Assembly: GCA_033765145.1 (NCBI GenBank)
Contig: JANRIH010000044.1
Span: 1-64,000, forward strand
Direction of reading: 5' to 3'
From: JAGVSR01 sp033765145
Lineage (GTDB): Bacteria > Pseudomonadota > Alphaproteobacteria > Rhizobiales > Hyphomicrobiaceae
Length of the DNA: 64,000 nucleotides
The translations under genes and the position numbers were made by a program. Under the pieces are notes generated by a model that was given only the letters and a program-made list of their open reading frames with translations, did not search any database and was not told the origin of the DNA. Shown in pieces: positions 34,566 through 43,421 of this stretch. Every line of letters begins with the position of its first letter. The first letter of the stretch is position 1.

Positions 34566-36521
34566 ATGGAAGTCAGAGCGAAGAACAAGGTCATTTCCGC
34601 CGAACAGGCGATCGCGCTCGTCAAGGACGGCGATGTCGTCTGCACGACCGGCTTCGTGCAGAGTTGCATCCCCGAAGCCCTCCATGCGGCCCTCGAGAAA
34701 CGCTACGTCGAGACGAAAGCGCCGAAGGGGCTGACGCTCATCATGTGCGCGGGCGCGGGCGACAGCAAAGGCCTCGGTACGGGGCGGCTCCATCACGAGG
34801 GCCTTCTTTCGCGCGTCATCGCCGCCAACTTCGGGCGCATGCCCAAGGTCGCGGAGGCCGCCGCCAATAACAAGATCCAGGGTTACAACCTGCCCCAGGG
34901 CGTCATCTCGAAACTCTATCGTTCGTGCGCCTCAGGGCAGCCGGGTCTCTTTTCGAAGGTCGGACTTCACACCTACGTCGATCCCCGACTCGGTGGCGGC
35001 AAAGTCAACGACGTCACCAAGGACGACATCGTCAAGCACGTGGAGTTCGATGGGGAGGAGTGGCTGTTCTACAAGGCCACCAAGATCGACGTCGCGCTCA
35101 TTCGCGCAACGAGCGCGGATCCCTCGGGCAACCTCAGCATGGAAAAGGAAGCGCTGACGCTCGACGTTCTCGCTCAAGCCATGGCGGCGCACAACAATGG
35201 CGGCGTCGTCATCGCACAGGTGGAGCGGATCGTCGAACAAGGGTCGATCAAGCCCAAGGACGTGAAGGTGCCGGGCATTCTCGTCGATTGCGTCGTGCTC
35301 GCGGAAAGCCCCGAAATGCACCGCATGAACTACGGCGTCATGTACAATCCCGCGCTCTCGGGTGAAATTCGCGTGCCGACGGAATCCATGTCGAAGATGG
35401 AGCTCGACGAGCGCAAGGTCATCGCGCGGCGCGCCGCGTTCGAACTACCGGTCAATGGTGTCATCAATCTCGGCGTCGGCGCTCCGGACGGCGTGGCGGC
35501 GGTTGCGGCGGAAGAGAAAGTCACGCCCTACATCACCATGACGACGGAAGCGGGCGCGATCGGCGGCGTGCTCGCGGGCGGATCGAGCTTTGGGGCGTCG
35601 GCCAACGCGCACGCGATCATCGATCAGAACCAGATGTTCGACTTCTACCACGGTCGCGGTCTCGATCTCACGTGCCTCGGCATGGCCGAATGCGACGAGC
35701 AGGGCAACGTCAACACGAGCAAGTTCGGCGGGCGGCTCAACGGCTGCGGCGGCTTCATCGATATTTCTCAAAATGCGCGCGCTGTCGTCTTCGCGGGCAC
35801 GTTCACGGCCGGCGGCCTCGAAGTCGAGATGGCATACGGCAAACTGAAAATCGTGCAGGAAGGCCGGGCCCGCAAGTTCGTCAAGAACGTCGAGCAGATC
35901 ACGTTCTCGGGTCCCTACGCGTCCAAGCGCTCGCAGCCCGTCATATACGTCACGGAGCGGTGCGTGTTCCAGCTGACGCCCGGTGGACTGGAATTGATCG
36001 AAGTCGCGGCGGGGATCGATATCGAGAAGCATATTCTCGCGCACATGGATTTCCAGCCGATCATCAACAAGCCCCAGCCGATGGACCGGCGGTTGTTCCT
36101 CGACGACCCGATGGATCTGCTGTCGGATCTCTTGAACCTCAAGCTCCACGAGCGCGTGTCGTACGACAGCGCGCGCAACATCCTCTTCGTCAATCTCGAA
36201 GGCTGGAGCGTCAGGAAGAAGAGCGACATCGACGATCTGAGGAAGATTCTCGTCGCGGCGTGTATCGCTGCAGGGCGGCGCGTCAACTCGGTCGTCAACC
36301 ACGACGGTTGCCGGATCGCCGAGGATCTCTACGACGCCTACGCCGAAATGATCCATTACATGATGGAGGATCATTACCTCTCGACGGCGCGCTATACGAC
36401 GAGCGCGTTCATGCGGCTCAAGATGCAAGAGGCGCTGGCTAAGCGCGGTGTGCCTCCGCACATCTTCGAGCGTGCGGAAGAGGCGCACGAGTATCTCGGC
36501 AAGCGCACGGCGGCGGAATAG
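34566..36521 (+). CDS. Class I acyl-CoA:acetate/3-keto-acid CoA-transferase, extended
   Basis: 651 residues. Residues 1 to about 520 hold fused alpha and beta CoA-transferase halves of the YdiF/propionate CoA-transferase kind: MCAGAGDSKGLGTGRLHHEG and, in the second half, the catalytic Glu in TTEAGAIGGVLAGG. The enzyme forms a glutamyl-CoA thioester and swaps CoA between short-chain acids. A further roughly 130-residue C-terminal part (DPMDLLSDLLNLKLHERVSY onward) is beyond the usual length of about 530 and is unrecognised. Substrates cannot be read from sequence; propionate, butyrate or acetoacetate are family options. A terminator follows. Confidence 0.88.
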   Translation: MEVRAKNKVISAEQAIALVKDGDVVCTTGFVQSCIPEALHAALEKRYVETKAPKGLTLIMCAGAGDSKGLGTGRLHHEGLLSRVIAANFGRMPKVAEAAANNKIQGYNLPQGVISKLYRSCASGQPGLFSKVGLHTYVDPRLGGGKVNDVTKDDIVKHVEFDGEEWLFYKATKIDVALIRATSADPSGNLSMEKEALTLDVLAQAMAAHNNGGVVIAQVERIVEQGSIKPKDVKVPGILVDCVVLAESPEMHRMNYGVMYNPALSGEIRVPTESMSKMELDERKVIARRAAFELPVNGVINLGVGAPDGVAAVAAEEKVTPYITMTTEAGAIGGVLAGGSSFGASANAHAIIDQNQMFDFYHGRGLDLTCLGMAECDEQGNVNTSKFGGRLNGCGGFIDISQNARAVVFAGTFTAGGLEVEMAYGKLKIVQEGRARKFVKNVEQITFSGPYASKRSQPVIYVTERCVFQLTPGGLELIEVAAGIDIEKHILAHMDFQPIINKPQPMDRRLFLDDPMDLLSDLLNLKLHERVSYDSARNILFVNLEGWSVRKKSDIDDLRKILVAACIAAGRRVNSVVNHDGCRIAEDLYDAYAEMIHYMMEDHYLSTARYTTSAFMRLKMQEALAKRGVPPHIFERAEEAHEYLGKRTAAE

Positions 36522-36555
36522 TTGGTGCTGCCATTTCACGAGGGCATTAACGATC

Positions 36556-36585
36556 AAGGGCGGAGGCGATGTCTCCGCCCTTTTT
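36556..36585 (+). terminator. Rho-independent terminator after CoA-transferase gene
   Basis: AAGGGCGGAG (36556-36565) pairs with CTCCGCCCTT (36573-36582) around a 7-base loop. A five-T run covers 36581-36585. It is 35 bases after the stop codon and just before a convergent gene. Confidence 0.88.
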
Positions 36586-36593
36586 CCATGTGA

Positions 36594-37127
36594 TCAAGCT
36601 CGGCGGGTAATCTTCCCCATCACGAGGCCCATGGCGAATAGGATCGCGCCGACGATCGCGAGCGAGAGCGCGGTGTGGCTCGGGCCGGGCTTCAGGTATG
36701 CGATCCGTGCATCGCGCGGATTGTAGGCGATCTCCACCGTCGTGCCGGGCGCGAGCGGTGTCTCGGCCAACTCGCGGGCAATGGACTGGCTCGGCAATCC
36801 CAAGGTCCAGGGTTCGAGGCGTGTGCCTTCGAACGCGACGCCGTCGACGGAATAGCGGTAGGCGACGATTGCGCGGGGCGCCGTCTCAGGCGAGGTCGGG
36901 GGTTGCCCCGCGCCCGGCTGAGTTGGCCGCGTCTCGTCAACAACAGAGACGTCGCTTGCGATAATTTCGGCGGATGCTCGCGGCCAGGAAAGCGTCCGGT
37001 GCCCCTCCCAGGCGGCGTATCCGCCAATCGCTAGTGCGATGAAGCCGATCCAGAGTAGCCATGTTGCGAAACTGACGGCTTTTCTCGTGTAGCGGAACGC
37101 ATTTCGTCGGCGCTGGGCAGGCGGCAT
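36594..37127 (-). CDS. DUF3592-type membrane protein
   Basis: 177 residues with two transmembrane segments, near residues 18-40 (FATWLLWIGFIALAIGGYAA) and 152-172 (LSLAIVGAILFAMGLVMG). They flank an extracytoplasmic loop with WPRASAEIIASDV, a Pro/Thr-rich insert, IVAYRYSVDGVAFEG and VEIAYNPRDARIAYL. This is the DUF3592 layout, of unknown function. It lies 36 bases downstream of the pyroglutamyl-peptidase gene on the same strand, so the two may be co-transcribed. Confidence 0.8.
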   Translation of the reverse strand: MPPAQRRRNAFRYTRKAVSFATWLLWIGFIALAIGGYAAWEGHRTLSWPRASAEIIASDVSVVDETRPTQPGAGQPPTSPETAPRAIVAYRYSVDGVAFEGTRLEPWTLGLPSQSIARELAETPLAPGTTVEIAYNPRDARIAYLKPGPSHTALSLAIVGAILFAMGLVMGKITRRA

Positions 37128-37163
37128 GATGGCTCTCGTTTGATTTCGGCGTTCTGCGAGGTC

Positions 37164-37829
37164 TCACACGGTCCCGGAGTGCCGAGCAATTTCCGACGGC
37201 GTGTGCCGGTTTATCGCAATGTCGAGCAGCACTGACGCGGATTCGACCACGTCACGCCAGCGGGGATTTTCGAGCGTCATGTCACGGCCGAGCAATGTCG
37301 GAATATGGATGAAGCCCGCGCGCCGAGGCGGCGTCGCCCGCCGCGCCGACGCAAGTGCATGGTACATGACGGCGTTGCAGAGGTAGGTTCCTGCGTCGTC
37401 TGACAGAATTGCGGGGCACGGCGCGCGTTCGAGCCGCTCCAGGATGGCTCTAACCGGAAGTCGCGTCTTCCGCTCGTTTCGGCCGCCGGCGACGAGCGCT
37501 TTTCCGCGCGGGCGCTTTCCATCGGCGTCGGGAATGTCTGCGCAGGCGTTCCGCGCGACCGTTTCGATCACTAGACCTTCGGCGCGATCCGACACGCCGA
37601 AGTGGAGCGAGACATGAGGCCGTGTCGCCGCGAACGCGGCATCGAGGCGATCGAGGGCCATCCCCCAAGCGACCGGGAGCACTTCGACATGGAAGCGATG
37701 ATCGGGATGGCGTCGTTGCGCGCTTTGCGCCAGTGCGGATGCGAGGTTCGCGGAGGCGTTGATCGTCACTCCTGGAAAGGGACCGAAGCCGGTCAGAAGG
37801 ACCGAGCAACCTTTGCCGGCTCTAATCAC
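37164..37829 (-). CDS. pcp: Pyroglutamyl-peptidase I (peptidase C15)
   Basis: 221 residues from GTG 37829. That start matches the usual length of about 215; an upstream in-frame TTG at 37892 seems unlikely. The N-terminus VLLTGFGPFPG is the family signature. The catalytic Cys is in SDDAGTYLCNAVMYHAL, the His is in AGFIHIPTLLG, and the acidic residue is in the HFGVSDRAEGLVIET region. The cytosolic cysteine peptidase removes N-terminal pyroglutamate from peptides. No functional partner is evident nearby. Confidence 0.88.
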   Translation of the reverse strand: MIRAGKGCSVLLTGFGPFPGVTINASANLASALAQSAQRRHPDHRFHVEVLPVAWGMALDRLDAAFAATRPHVSLHFGVSDRAEGLVIETVARNACADIPDADGKRPRGKALVAGGRNERKTRLPVRAILERLERAPCPAILSDDAGTYLCNAVMYHALASARRATPPRRAGFIHIPTLLGRDMTLENPRWRDVVESASVLLDIAINRHTPSEIARHSGTV

Positions 37830-37930
37830 GATCGCCCGTCTCTCGCGATGCTGCGTTCGACTGACATTTAGATGCGAAAGGGCCAGCCGCAAGGCTGACC
37901 CTCGGATTCCGCGCGTCGTTTATCAGCCGC

Positions 37931-39421
37931 CTATTCGAGCATCGGCGTCGGATCGACCGGGCGTTCCTGCTTGCGTACCTCGAAATGGACCTGGGGCTGA
38001 TCGACATGGCCCGTCTTACCGGCCTTGGCGATCACCTGTCCGCGCTTCACCCGGTCGTTGCGCTTGACGAGCACTTCGCTTGAATGGGCATAGGCGGTGA
38101 CGATGCCGCCGTCGTGGCGGACGAGGATCAGATTGCCGTAGCCCTTCAACTGGTCGCCCGCGTAGGCGACGACGCCATCCTCGGCCGCGTGAATGTCGGT
38201 TCCCATGGGTACGGCGATGTTGATGCCGTCGTTGTGTGTTCCGTCCGTGCGGGGGCCGAATCCGGCGACGATGCGGCCACGGACCGGCCAGCGCAGTTTT
38301 CCGGTATCGGCGACGGAGCCCGAGCCTTGAGCTGGGGCAACAACGGCCGAGGCGTCCGTTTTCGAGCCGCTGTCGATCGCGGCGCTCTGCTGCCCTCCGA
38401 TGGGCGGTGCGTTGGCCGATTTCGTGCCGTTCAGGATCTTGAGTTCAGGCCCGGTCGTTGCCGGCGCGGCGATCGTCGGGTCGGAGAGCTGTGCCGATGT
38501 GATCGGCGCGGAGACCGGCGGAAGAGCGGGCGAGGATGTCGCCGGCGGCGCGCCAGCTGCTTCGGCGATCTGACTGCCATTGCCGGGAACCCTCAATACC
38601 GTGCCCGGCTTCACGCGGCGCACGTCGGCAATGCCGTTGTAGCGCGCGATGGCCTGATCATTCGTATTGTGACGCCTTGCAATGGCGTAGAGGCTATCGC
38701 CGGGCCGCACGGTGTAGGTGGTGTTCCAGTCGGCAGGCGCGTCGGCGACGACTGCGGGGGCGGTCGGCTCAGGCTGCCGCGGGCTTGTCGGAATTCCTGC
38801 GGTCACGGGACCGGGGAGCCGCAACTTCTGGCCCGGCTTCAAATTGGGCGAAACAAGTCCGTTCTCTCGCATCAGTTCGTTCAGCGAGACTTGATGGCGC
38901 TTCGAAAGGCCGAAGAGCGTATCGCCGCGCTGGACCTCGATGACGCTTCCGGAGAGAGTCGCGGTATCGCCCGACGGTGCGATCGGGGCAACGGCGGCGG
39001 GAGGCGGAGACGGCGGCGTGTAGGCCTGCGGGGTTGGGGCCGCGTAGCTCGGCTGTGCGGGTGCCATCTGGGAGCTGGGCGTCTGGCTCGGAGGCGGCGC
39101 CAGCGCTGACATTTCAATCCCATTGCTGTTTGTAGCGCGGCTTTCCGCGGCGTGGGTTGCCGGGGCGTTCGTCGGCGCTGCGCCACTTTGCGGTCCTGCA
39201 TCGCTTCCGAGATTGGCGCGCCCGAAGGCGGCCTCTTCGCCCGTCGTCACGGCCCCGGTCGCAGCGGTCCCGTCTGCAAAGCTCGCTGAAGGGGGGAAGT
39301 CGAAGCGCGCGATGTCCGCGCTGCAGCCTGCGATGCCGATCGCGGCCATTGTCGCGAGACCCGCCTTGCCGAGGCCGGCAAATTGGCGGCCGGGCCATTC
39401 GATACACCGATAACTGATCAT
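37931..39421 (-). CDS. LysM/LytM lipoprotein, NlpD-like amidase activator
   Basis: 496 residues from ATG 39421 (AGAGGT 9 bases upstream; a GTG at 39430 is in frame). The lipobox is AIGIAGC. Two LysM domains lie near residues 160-203 and 235-278 (VQRGDTLFGLSKRHQVS, VRPGDSLYAIARRHN). A long Pro/Ala-rich linker leads to an M23/LytM domain (about 378-496). In it the metal-binding His and Asp are both Asn (HNDGINI in place of HxGIDI) and the HxH is QVH. It is therefore probably non-catalytic and activates N-acetylmuramoyl amidases during division, like NlpD. surE and serS lie upstream, the usual alphaproteobacterial order. Confidence 0.88.
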   Translation of the reverse strand: MISYRCIEWPGRQFAGLGKAGLATMAAIGIAGCSADIARFDFPPSASFADGTAATGAVTTGEEAAFGRANLGSDAGPQSGAAPTNAPATHAAESRATNSNGIEMSALAPPPSQTPSSQMAPAQPSYAAPTPQAYTPPSPPPAAVAPIAPSGDTATLSGSVIEVQRGDTLFGLSKRHQVSLNELMRENGLVSPNLKPGQKLRLPGPVTAGIPTSPRQPEPTAPAVVADAPADWNTTYTVRPGDSLYAIARRHNTNDQAIARYNGIADVRRVKPGTVLRVPGNGSQIAEAAGAPPATSSPALPPVSAPITSAQLSDPTIAAPATTGPELKILNGTKSANAPPIGGQQSAAIDSGSKTDASAVVAPAQGSGSVADTGKLRWPVRGRIVAGFGPRTDGTHNDGINIAVPMGTDIHAAEDGVVAYAGDQLKGYGNLILVRHDGGIVTAYAHSSEVLVKRNDRVKRGQVIAKAGKTGHVDQPQVHFEVRKQERPVDPTPMLE

Positions 39422-39465
39422 GGTACGCACACCTCTAAACCCACGAAGAGTTAACCCTTTAAGGA

Positions 39466-39480
39466 TTAACGAGCCCTTAA
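39466..39480. promoter_or_regulatory. Exact CtrA box upstream of LysM/LytM lipoprotein gene
   Basis: TTAA-CGAGCCC-TTAA matches the CtrA consensus TTAA-N7-TTAA at all eight fixed bases. It lies 45 bases before the ATG. Another TTAA-N4-TTAA pair (39451-39462) adjoins it. At this base composition a chance exact match anywhere in the window is expected well below once. Confidence 0.65.
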
Positions 39481-39699
39481 CGGACGATCGTTCGCGAGTT
39501 CGTGCCCTGCCACTGCCGCCATCGGGGTAAGAGCCCGACCCCGTCCCTCATCATACGGCTCAGTACCCGTGGCCGGCACTCAGCATCCCCGTTCCCGCAT
39601 GATGGGGTCGGACTCCAGTCTCGGACGCTAGGTATGGAATGTGCTCCGATGGGGGAGAAATTACGCCAGAAAGGGGATTTCTAGGATAACGGGCGGAAT

Positions 39700-40494
39700 T
39701 CAACCGGCATCCTTGAGGCGTGGTCCGCGCGCGTTTCCGAAGGTCTGGCTCAGCATTTCAGCCGTCGAATAATCGGTCGCGTCCATCGAGAGCGGGGTCA
39801 CGGAAATATAGCCGTCCGCAATTGCGCGAAGATCGGTGCCGGCTGGTGGGTCCTGGCGGCGGCGCTCGAAGGCAAACCAGAAATAGGGTTCGCCCCAGGG
39901 ATCGCTGCGCTTCTCGATGCCGAGACCGCCCTGATCGCGGCGGCCCTGGCGCGTGACGGCGACGCCCTTAACGTCGTCGGGCGGAAGATCGGGGTAGTTG
40001 ACGTTCATGAGAACGCCCGGCGCCCAGGTTTCGGCGAGCAGCCGCTCCACGACTTTCGGACCGTGGTCGAGCGCCGTCTTCCAGTGCTGGCGACCTGCCG
40101 GATCCCAGCCTGTCGTCAGGCTCATGGCGATCGAGCGGATGCCGACGAGCGTGCCTTCCCGCGCGCCTGCGATGGTCCCCGAATAGCTGACGTCCTCGGC
40201 AAGGTTTGCGCCGTGGTTCACGCCGGACAGTATGAGGTCTGGAGCCTTGTCGGCCAGAACGTGGCGGACGCCCATGATCACGCAGTCGGCGGGTGTTCCG
40301 CGCACGGCGAACGCGCGCTCGCCGATTTCGCGATAGCGGAGCGGGACCTGGAGGGTGAGCGAATGCGACGAGCCCGACTGGTTCGTCTCGGGCGCGACGA
40401 TCCAGACGTCGTCCGTCAGCGACTTCGCGATCTGATGCAGAACCGCGAGACCGTGCGCGCCGGCGCCGTCGTCGTTCGTGATCAGAATGCGCAT
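39700..40494 (-). CDS. surE: 5'/3'-nucleotidase SurE
   Basis: 264 residues. The N-terminal metal-binding signature is MRILITNDDGAGAHGL, the Ser/Asn region is ETNQSGSSHSLTL, and the motif SGVNHGANLAEDVSYSGTI is diagnostic for SurE. It dephosphorylates nucleoside monophosphates and short polyphosphates under stationary stress. GGAGGAG lies 6 bases before the ATG. It is immediately downstream of serS in the conserved tatABC-serS-surE order. The usual following pcm gene is absent here, and the LysM/LytM gene follows directly. Confidence 0.96.
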   Translation of the reverse strand: MRILITNDDGAGAHGLAVLHQIAKSLTDDVWIVAPETNQSGSSHSLTLQVPLRYREIGERAFAVRGTPADCVIMGVRHVLADKAPDLILSGVNHGANLAEDVSYSGTIAGAREGTLVGIRSIAMSLTTGWDPAGRQHWKTALDHGPKVVERLLAETWAPGVLMNVNYPDLPPDDVKGVAVTRQGRRDQGGLGIEKRSDPWGEPYFWFAFERRRQDPPAGTDLRAIADGYISVTPLSMDATDYSTAEMLSQTFGNARGPRLKDAG

Positions 40495-40541
40495 GGTCGC
40501 TCCTCCGGCGCCTCGTCATCCCGGTCGCGGAAAGCGACGGA

Positions 40542-41825
40542 TCAGCGAATCGCTTCGATCTTCGTCATGCCGCCCATGTACGGGGCGAGGGCCTCCGGTA
40601 CGATGACGGTTCCGTCGGCCTGTTGATAGTTCTCGAGGATCGCAACCAGCGTGCGGCCGACCGCGAGACCCGATCCGTTGAGAGTATGCACGAAGCGCAC
40701 GTCTTTCGCGCCTTTCGGGCGGTAGCGTGCGCCCATGCGCCGCGCCTGGAAGTCGCCGCAGACCGAGCACGACGAGATCTCGCGATAGGCGTTCTGGCCC
40801 GGCAGCCAGACCTCGATGTCATAGGTTTTCTGGCTGGCGAAGCCCATGTCGCCAGTGCACAGCAACATGGTGCGGAACGGGAGGCCCAGGCGCTTCAGGA
40901 CCTCTTCTGCGCACGACGTCATGCGCTCGTGCTCTTCGAGGCTCTTCTCCGGCGCCGTGATCGAGACCAGTTCCACTTTCGAAAACTGGTGCTGGCGGAT
41001 CATCCCGCGCGTGTCGCGGCCGGCGGCGCCGGCCTCTGACCGGAAGCAGGGTGTCCAGGCGGTCAGGCGCATCGGAAGCTGATCCTCGTCGAGGATCATG
41101 TCGCGCACCATGTTGGTGAGTGAGACCTCTGCGGTAGGGATGAGCCAATAGCCATTCGTCGTCGAAAACAGGTCCTCTGCAAACTTCGGCAGGTTACCGG
41201 TGCCATAGGCGGAGGCATCCGAGACCAAGAGCGGCGGGTTCACTTCCGTGTAGCCGAACGTGCCCGTGTGCAGGTCGAGCATGAAGCTCGCAATGGCGCG
41301 CTCAAGGCGTGCGATGGCACCCTTCAGGAACACGAACCGCGCGCCGGAGACCTTGCGCGCCGTGTCGAAGTCCATGAGGCCAAGGCCTTCACCGATATCG
41401 AAATGCTGCTTCGGCTCGAAGTCGAATACGCGTGGCGTGCCGACTTTCCGCTGCTCGGCGTTGCCTTTCTCGTCGGTGCCGAAGGGGACGTCCTCGCGTG
41501 GCAGGTTGGGGATGACGGCCAGGGCGCGCTCGATCTCGGCGTCGACGGCGCGCTCGTCTTCCTCGCCTTTGGCGATTGCATCTTTCAAGGCCGCAACTTC
41601 GGCCATGAGCTTTGCTGCGGCGGCCTCGTCTTTCTGTGCTTTCGCCTTGCCGATGTCCTTTGAGGCGGCGTTGCGGCGGGCTTGAGCGTCCTGGAGTGTG
41701 GTCAATGTCGCGCGGCGCTTGTCGTCGAGCGCGACGAGGCTCGCCGACAGCGGCTCGAGGCCGCGGCGCTTCAGGGCGCCATCGAACGCATCGGGATTGT
41801 CACGGATCCATTTCAAGTCGTGCAC
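40542..41825 (-). CDS. serS: Seryl-tRNA synthetase
   Basis: 427 residues starting at GTG 41825 (HDLKWIRDNPDAFD is the standard family N-terminus). Residues about 30-105 form the long antiparallel coiled coil that holds tRNA-Ser. The class II core has motif 2 (TPCFRSEAGAAGRDTRGMIRQ) and motif 3 (NGSGLAVGRTLVAILENYQ). It charges tRNA-Ser and serves selenocysteine tRNA where present. It is downstream of tatC and 47 bases before surE. Confidence 0.97.
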   Translation of the reverse strand: MHDLKWIRDNPDAFDGALKRRGLEPLSASLVALDDKRRATLTTLQDAQARRNAASKDIGKAKAQKDEAAAAKLMAEVAALKDAIAKGEEDERAVDAEIERALAVIPNLPREDVPFGTDEKGNAEQRKVGTPRVFDFEPKQHFDIGEGLGLMDFDTARKVSGARFVFLKGAIARLERAIASFMLDLHTGTFGYTEVNPPLLVSDASAYGTGNLPKFAEDLFSTTNGYWLIPTAEVSLTNMVRDMILDEDQLPMRLTAWTPCFRSEAGAAGRDTRGMIRQHQFSKVELVSITAPEKSLEEHERMTSCAEEVLKRLGLPFRTMLLCTGDMGFASQKTYDIEVWLPGQNAYREISSCSVCGDFQARRMGARYRPKGAKDVRFVHTLNGSGLAVGRTLVAILENYQQADGTVIVPEALAPYMGGMTKIEAIR

Positions 41826-41951
41826 GGTCGGCCTCGCGGAAAGAGAATCTTGCCCGGTCTATAGGCTCCGCGCTCAGGATGGTCCAGTCGGCCGAAGGGT
41901 TACGAACTTCGCGCAGAGCAGTGTTGCAGCGTGGTCATGCAACGGGGCGCG

Positions 41952-42779
41952 CTATGCTTTTTCGCCTTCCGTTGCCGCCACGTCCGCCGCGGCCTTCTTT
42001 TCGACGCGCGCCACGGCCCAGATCGACAGCTCGTAGAGCAGCACGGTCGGCATGGCCATGATCAGCATGCTCAACGCGTCGGGTGGCGTCAGGAGGGCTG
42101 CCACGGCAAAGATCGCGACAATGGCGTAGCGGCGACCGTTGCGGAGCATCTCGGCCGTCACGAAGCCCGCGCGCGCGCCAAGCGTCAGTATGACGGGCAA
42201 CTGGAAGCAGATTCCGAAGCCGAAGATCAGCGTCATGATGAGCGAGAGATATTCCGAAACCTTCGGCATCAATTCGATGGATGCGCCGCCTTCGGCGCTG
42301 GCGGACGCGGCGAGCCCGATCGAGAACTTGATCAGGATCGGCATCGCGACGAAATAGACGACGGCGGCGCCCAAAAGGAAAAAACAGGGTGTTGCGATGA
42401 GGTAGGGAAGGAACGCCTGCTTCTCGTTCTTGTAGAGACCCGGGGCGACGAACTTGTAGATCTGTGTCGCCACAACCGGGAACGACAGGAACGCCGCGCC
42501 GAACATCGCGAGTTTCAGGTGCGTGAAAATCTGCTCGAGAAAGTGCGTGGCGATCAGGCGTGCGTGCTCGTGGCCCGAGACCCAGACGTAGGGCCATACG
42601 AGGATCTGATAGATTTCCTTCGCGATCATGAAGCAGATGAGGAACATCGCGAAGAAGGCGACGAGCGAATATATGAGGCGCTGGCGCAGTTCGGTCAGAT
42701 GATCCATGAGCGGCGCCTTGGAGGCGTCGATGTCTTCGGTCCCGTCGGGTAGACTGTTCCCATCCTGCATCGGCGTCAC
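41952..42779 (-). CDS. tatC: Sec-independent protein translocase subunit TatC
   Basis: 275 residues. The start is GTG 42779, which overlaps the tatB stop (GTGA); ATG 42770 is the alternative. The N-terminal cytoplasmic motif is APLMDHLTELRQRLIYSL. Six membrane segments follow, with the conserved FxxExF-like region altered to FLEQIFTHLKLAMF, as usual in TatC (L-E-I-F). TatC is the receptor for twin-arginine signal peptides in the inner membrane. A substrate candidate, the L,D-transpeptidase, is in this window. Confidence 0.97.
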   Translation of the reverse strand: MTPMQDGNSLPDGTEDIDASKAPLMDHLTELRQRLIYSLVAFFAMFLICFMIAKEIYQILVWPYVWVSGHEHARLIATHFLEQIFTHLKLAMFGAAFLSFPVVATQIYKFVAPGLYKNEKQAFLPYLIATPCFFLLGAAVVYFVAMPILIKFSIGLAASASAEGGASIELMPKVSEYLSLIMTLIFGFGICFQLPVILTLGARAGFVTAEMLRNGRRYAIVAIFAVAALLTPPDALSMLIMAMPTVLLYELSIWAVARVEKKAAADVAATEGEKA

Positions 42780-43216
42780 GCTCCCTCGCCCGGTCGCGTG
42801 TCGGGGGCGGCTTCGATAGCCGCGGCAAGGGCCGAGGGTGTTGCCGGTAGCGGTGCGGGTGCGGTTGGCTCGGGGTCATGAGCGATGGACGGCGGCGCCG
42901 GCGCTGCCTCGGTCGTATCCGGCGGTCCGGACGCGGCCTCCCTGGCGGCCTTTCGCGAGAGATTAGCGGCTTCACCCATATCACTTGCGGATTTGCGGAA
43001 TTCGTCGCGCACGCCGTCGAGTTCCTTGCGGAGATCGTCCATCTCCGCTTCACGCATCGCTTCCTCGAAGTGGTAGCGGAACTCGTTCGCGTGGCGGCGA
43101 ACGATGCCGGCGTACTTGCCGATGGTGCGGAAGAGAACCGGCATATCTTTGGGCCCGACGAACACTAGCGTCACGACCGCCAGGATCAGAAGCTCGCTCC
43201 AGCTGATCTCGAACAT
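42776..43216 (-). CDS. tatB: Sec-independent protein translocase subunit TatB
   Basis: 146 residues. The N-terminal hydrophobic helix MFEISWSELLILAVVTLVFV ends in GPKDMP, as in TatB. An amphipathic helix (LFRTIGKYAGIVRRHANEFR) and a Pro/Ala-rich tail follow. TatB partners TatC in substrate recognition. The stop overlaps the tatC start. tatA is 205 bases upstream, with an inverted repeat in the gap. Confidence 0.95.
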   Translation of the reverse strand: MFEISWSELLILAVVTLVFVGPKDMPVLFRTIGKYAGIVRRHANEFRYHFEEAMREAEMDDLRKELDGVRDEFRKSASDMGEAANLSRKAAREAASGPPDTTEAAPAPPSIAHDPEPTAPAPLPATPSALAAAIEAAPDTRPGEGA

Positions 43217-43252
43217 GAGGTTCGACGCTCGCTCTTGTCTCGGCCGGCACGG

Positions 43253-43295
43253 CTAGAGCGCGTCAGCTTTTGATGGAATCAGTGACGCGCTCTAG
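43253..43295. repeat. 13-bp inverted repeat between tatA and tatB
   Basis: CTAGAGCGCGTCA (43253-43265) and TGACGCGCTCTAG (43283-43295) are perfect inverted copies around a 17-base loop. The element resembles small palindromic intergenic repeats found many times in rhizobial genomes. It could also attenuate tatA read-through, but there is no T-run. Confidence 0.6.
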
Positions 43296-43421
43296 ATTCT
43301 TCGTTTTGACCGACGATTCACGCTTCGGACTGATAGGGTCCGAAGCGATCGTGGTCTAGCCCGCCCGGCGGCATTGTGCCCGCCCGGCGATGAATATTCC
43401 CCTCGCGCCTAGCGTTTGCGT

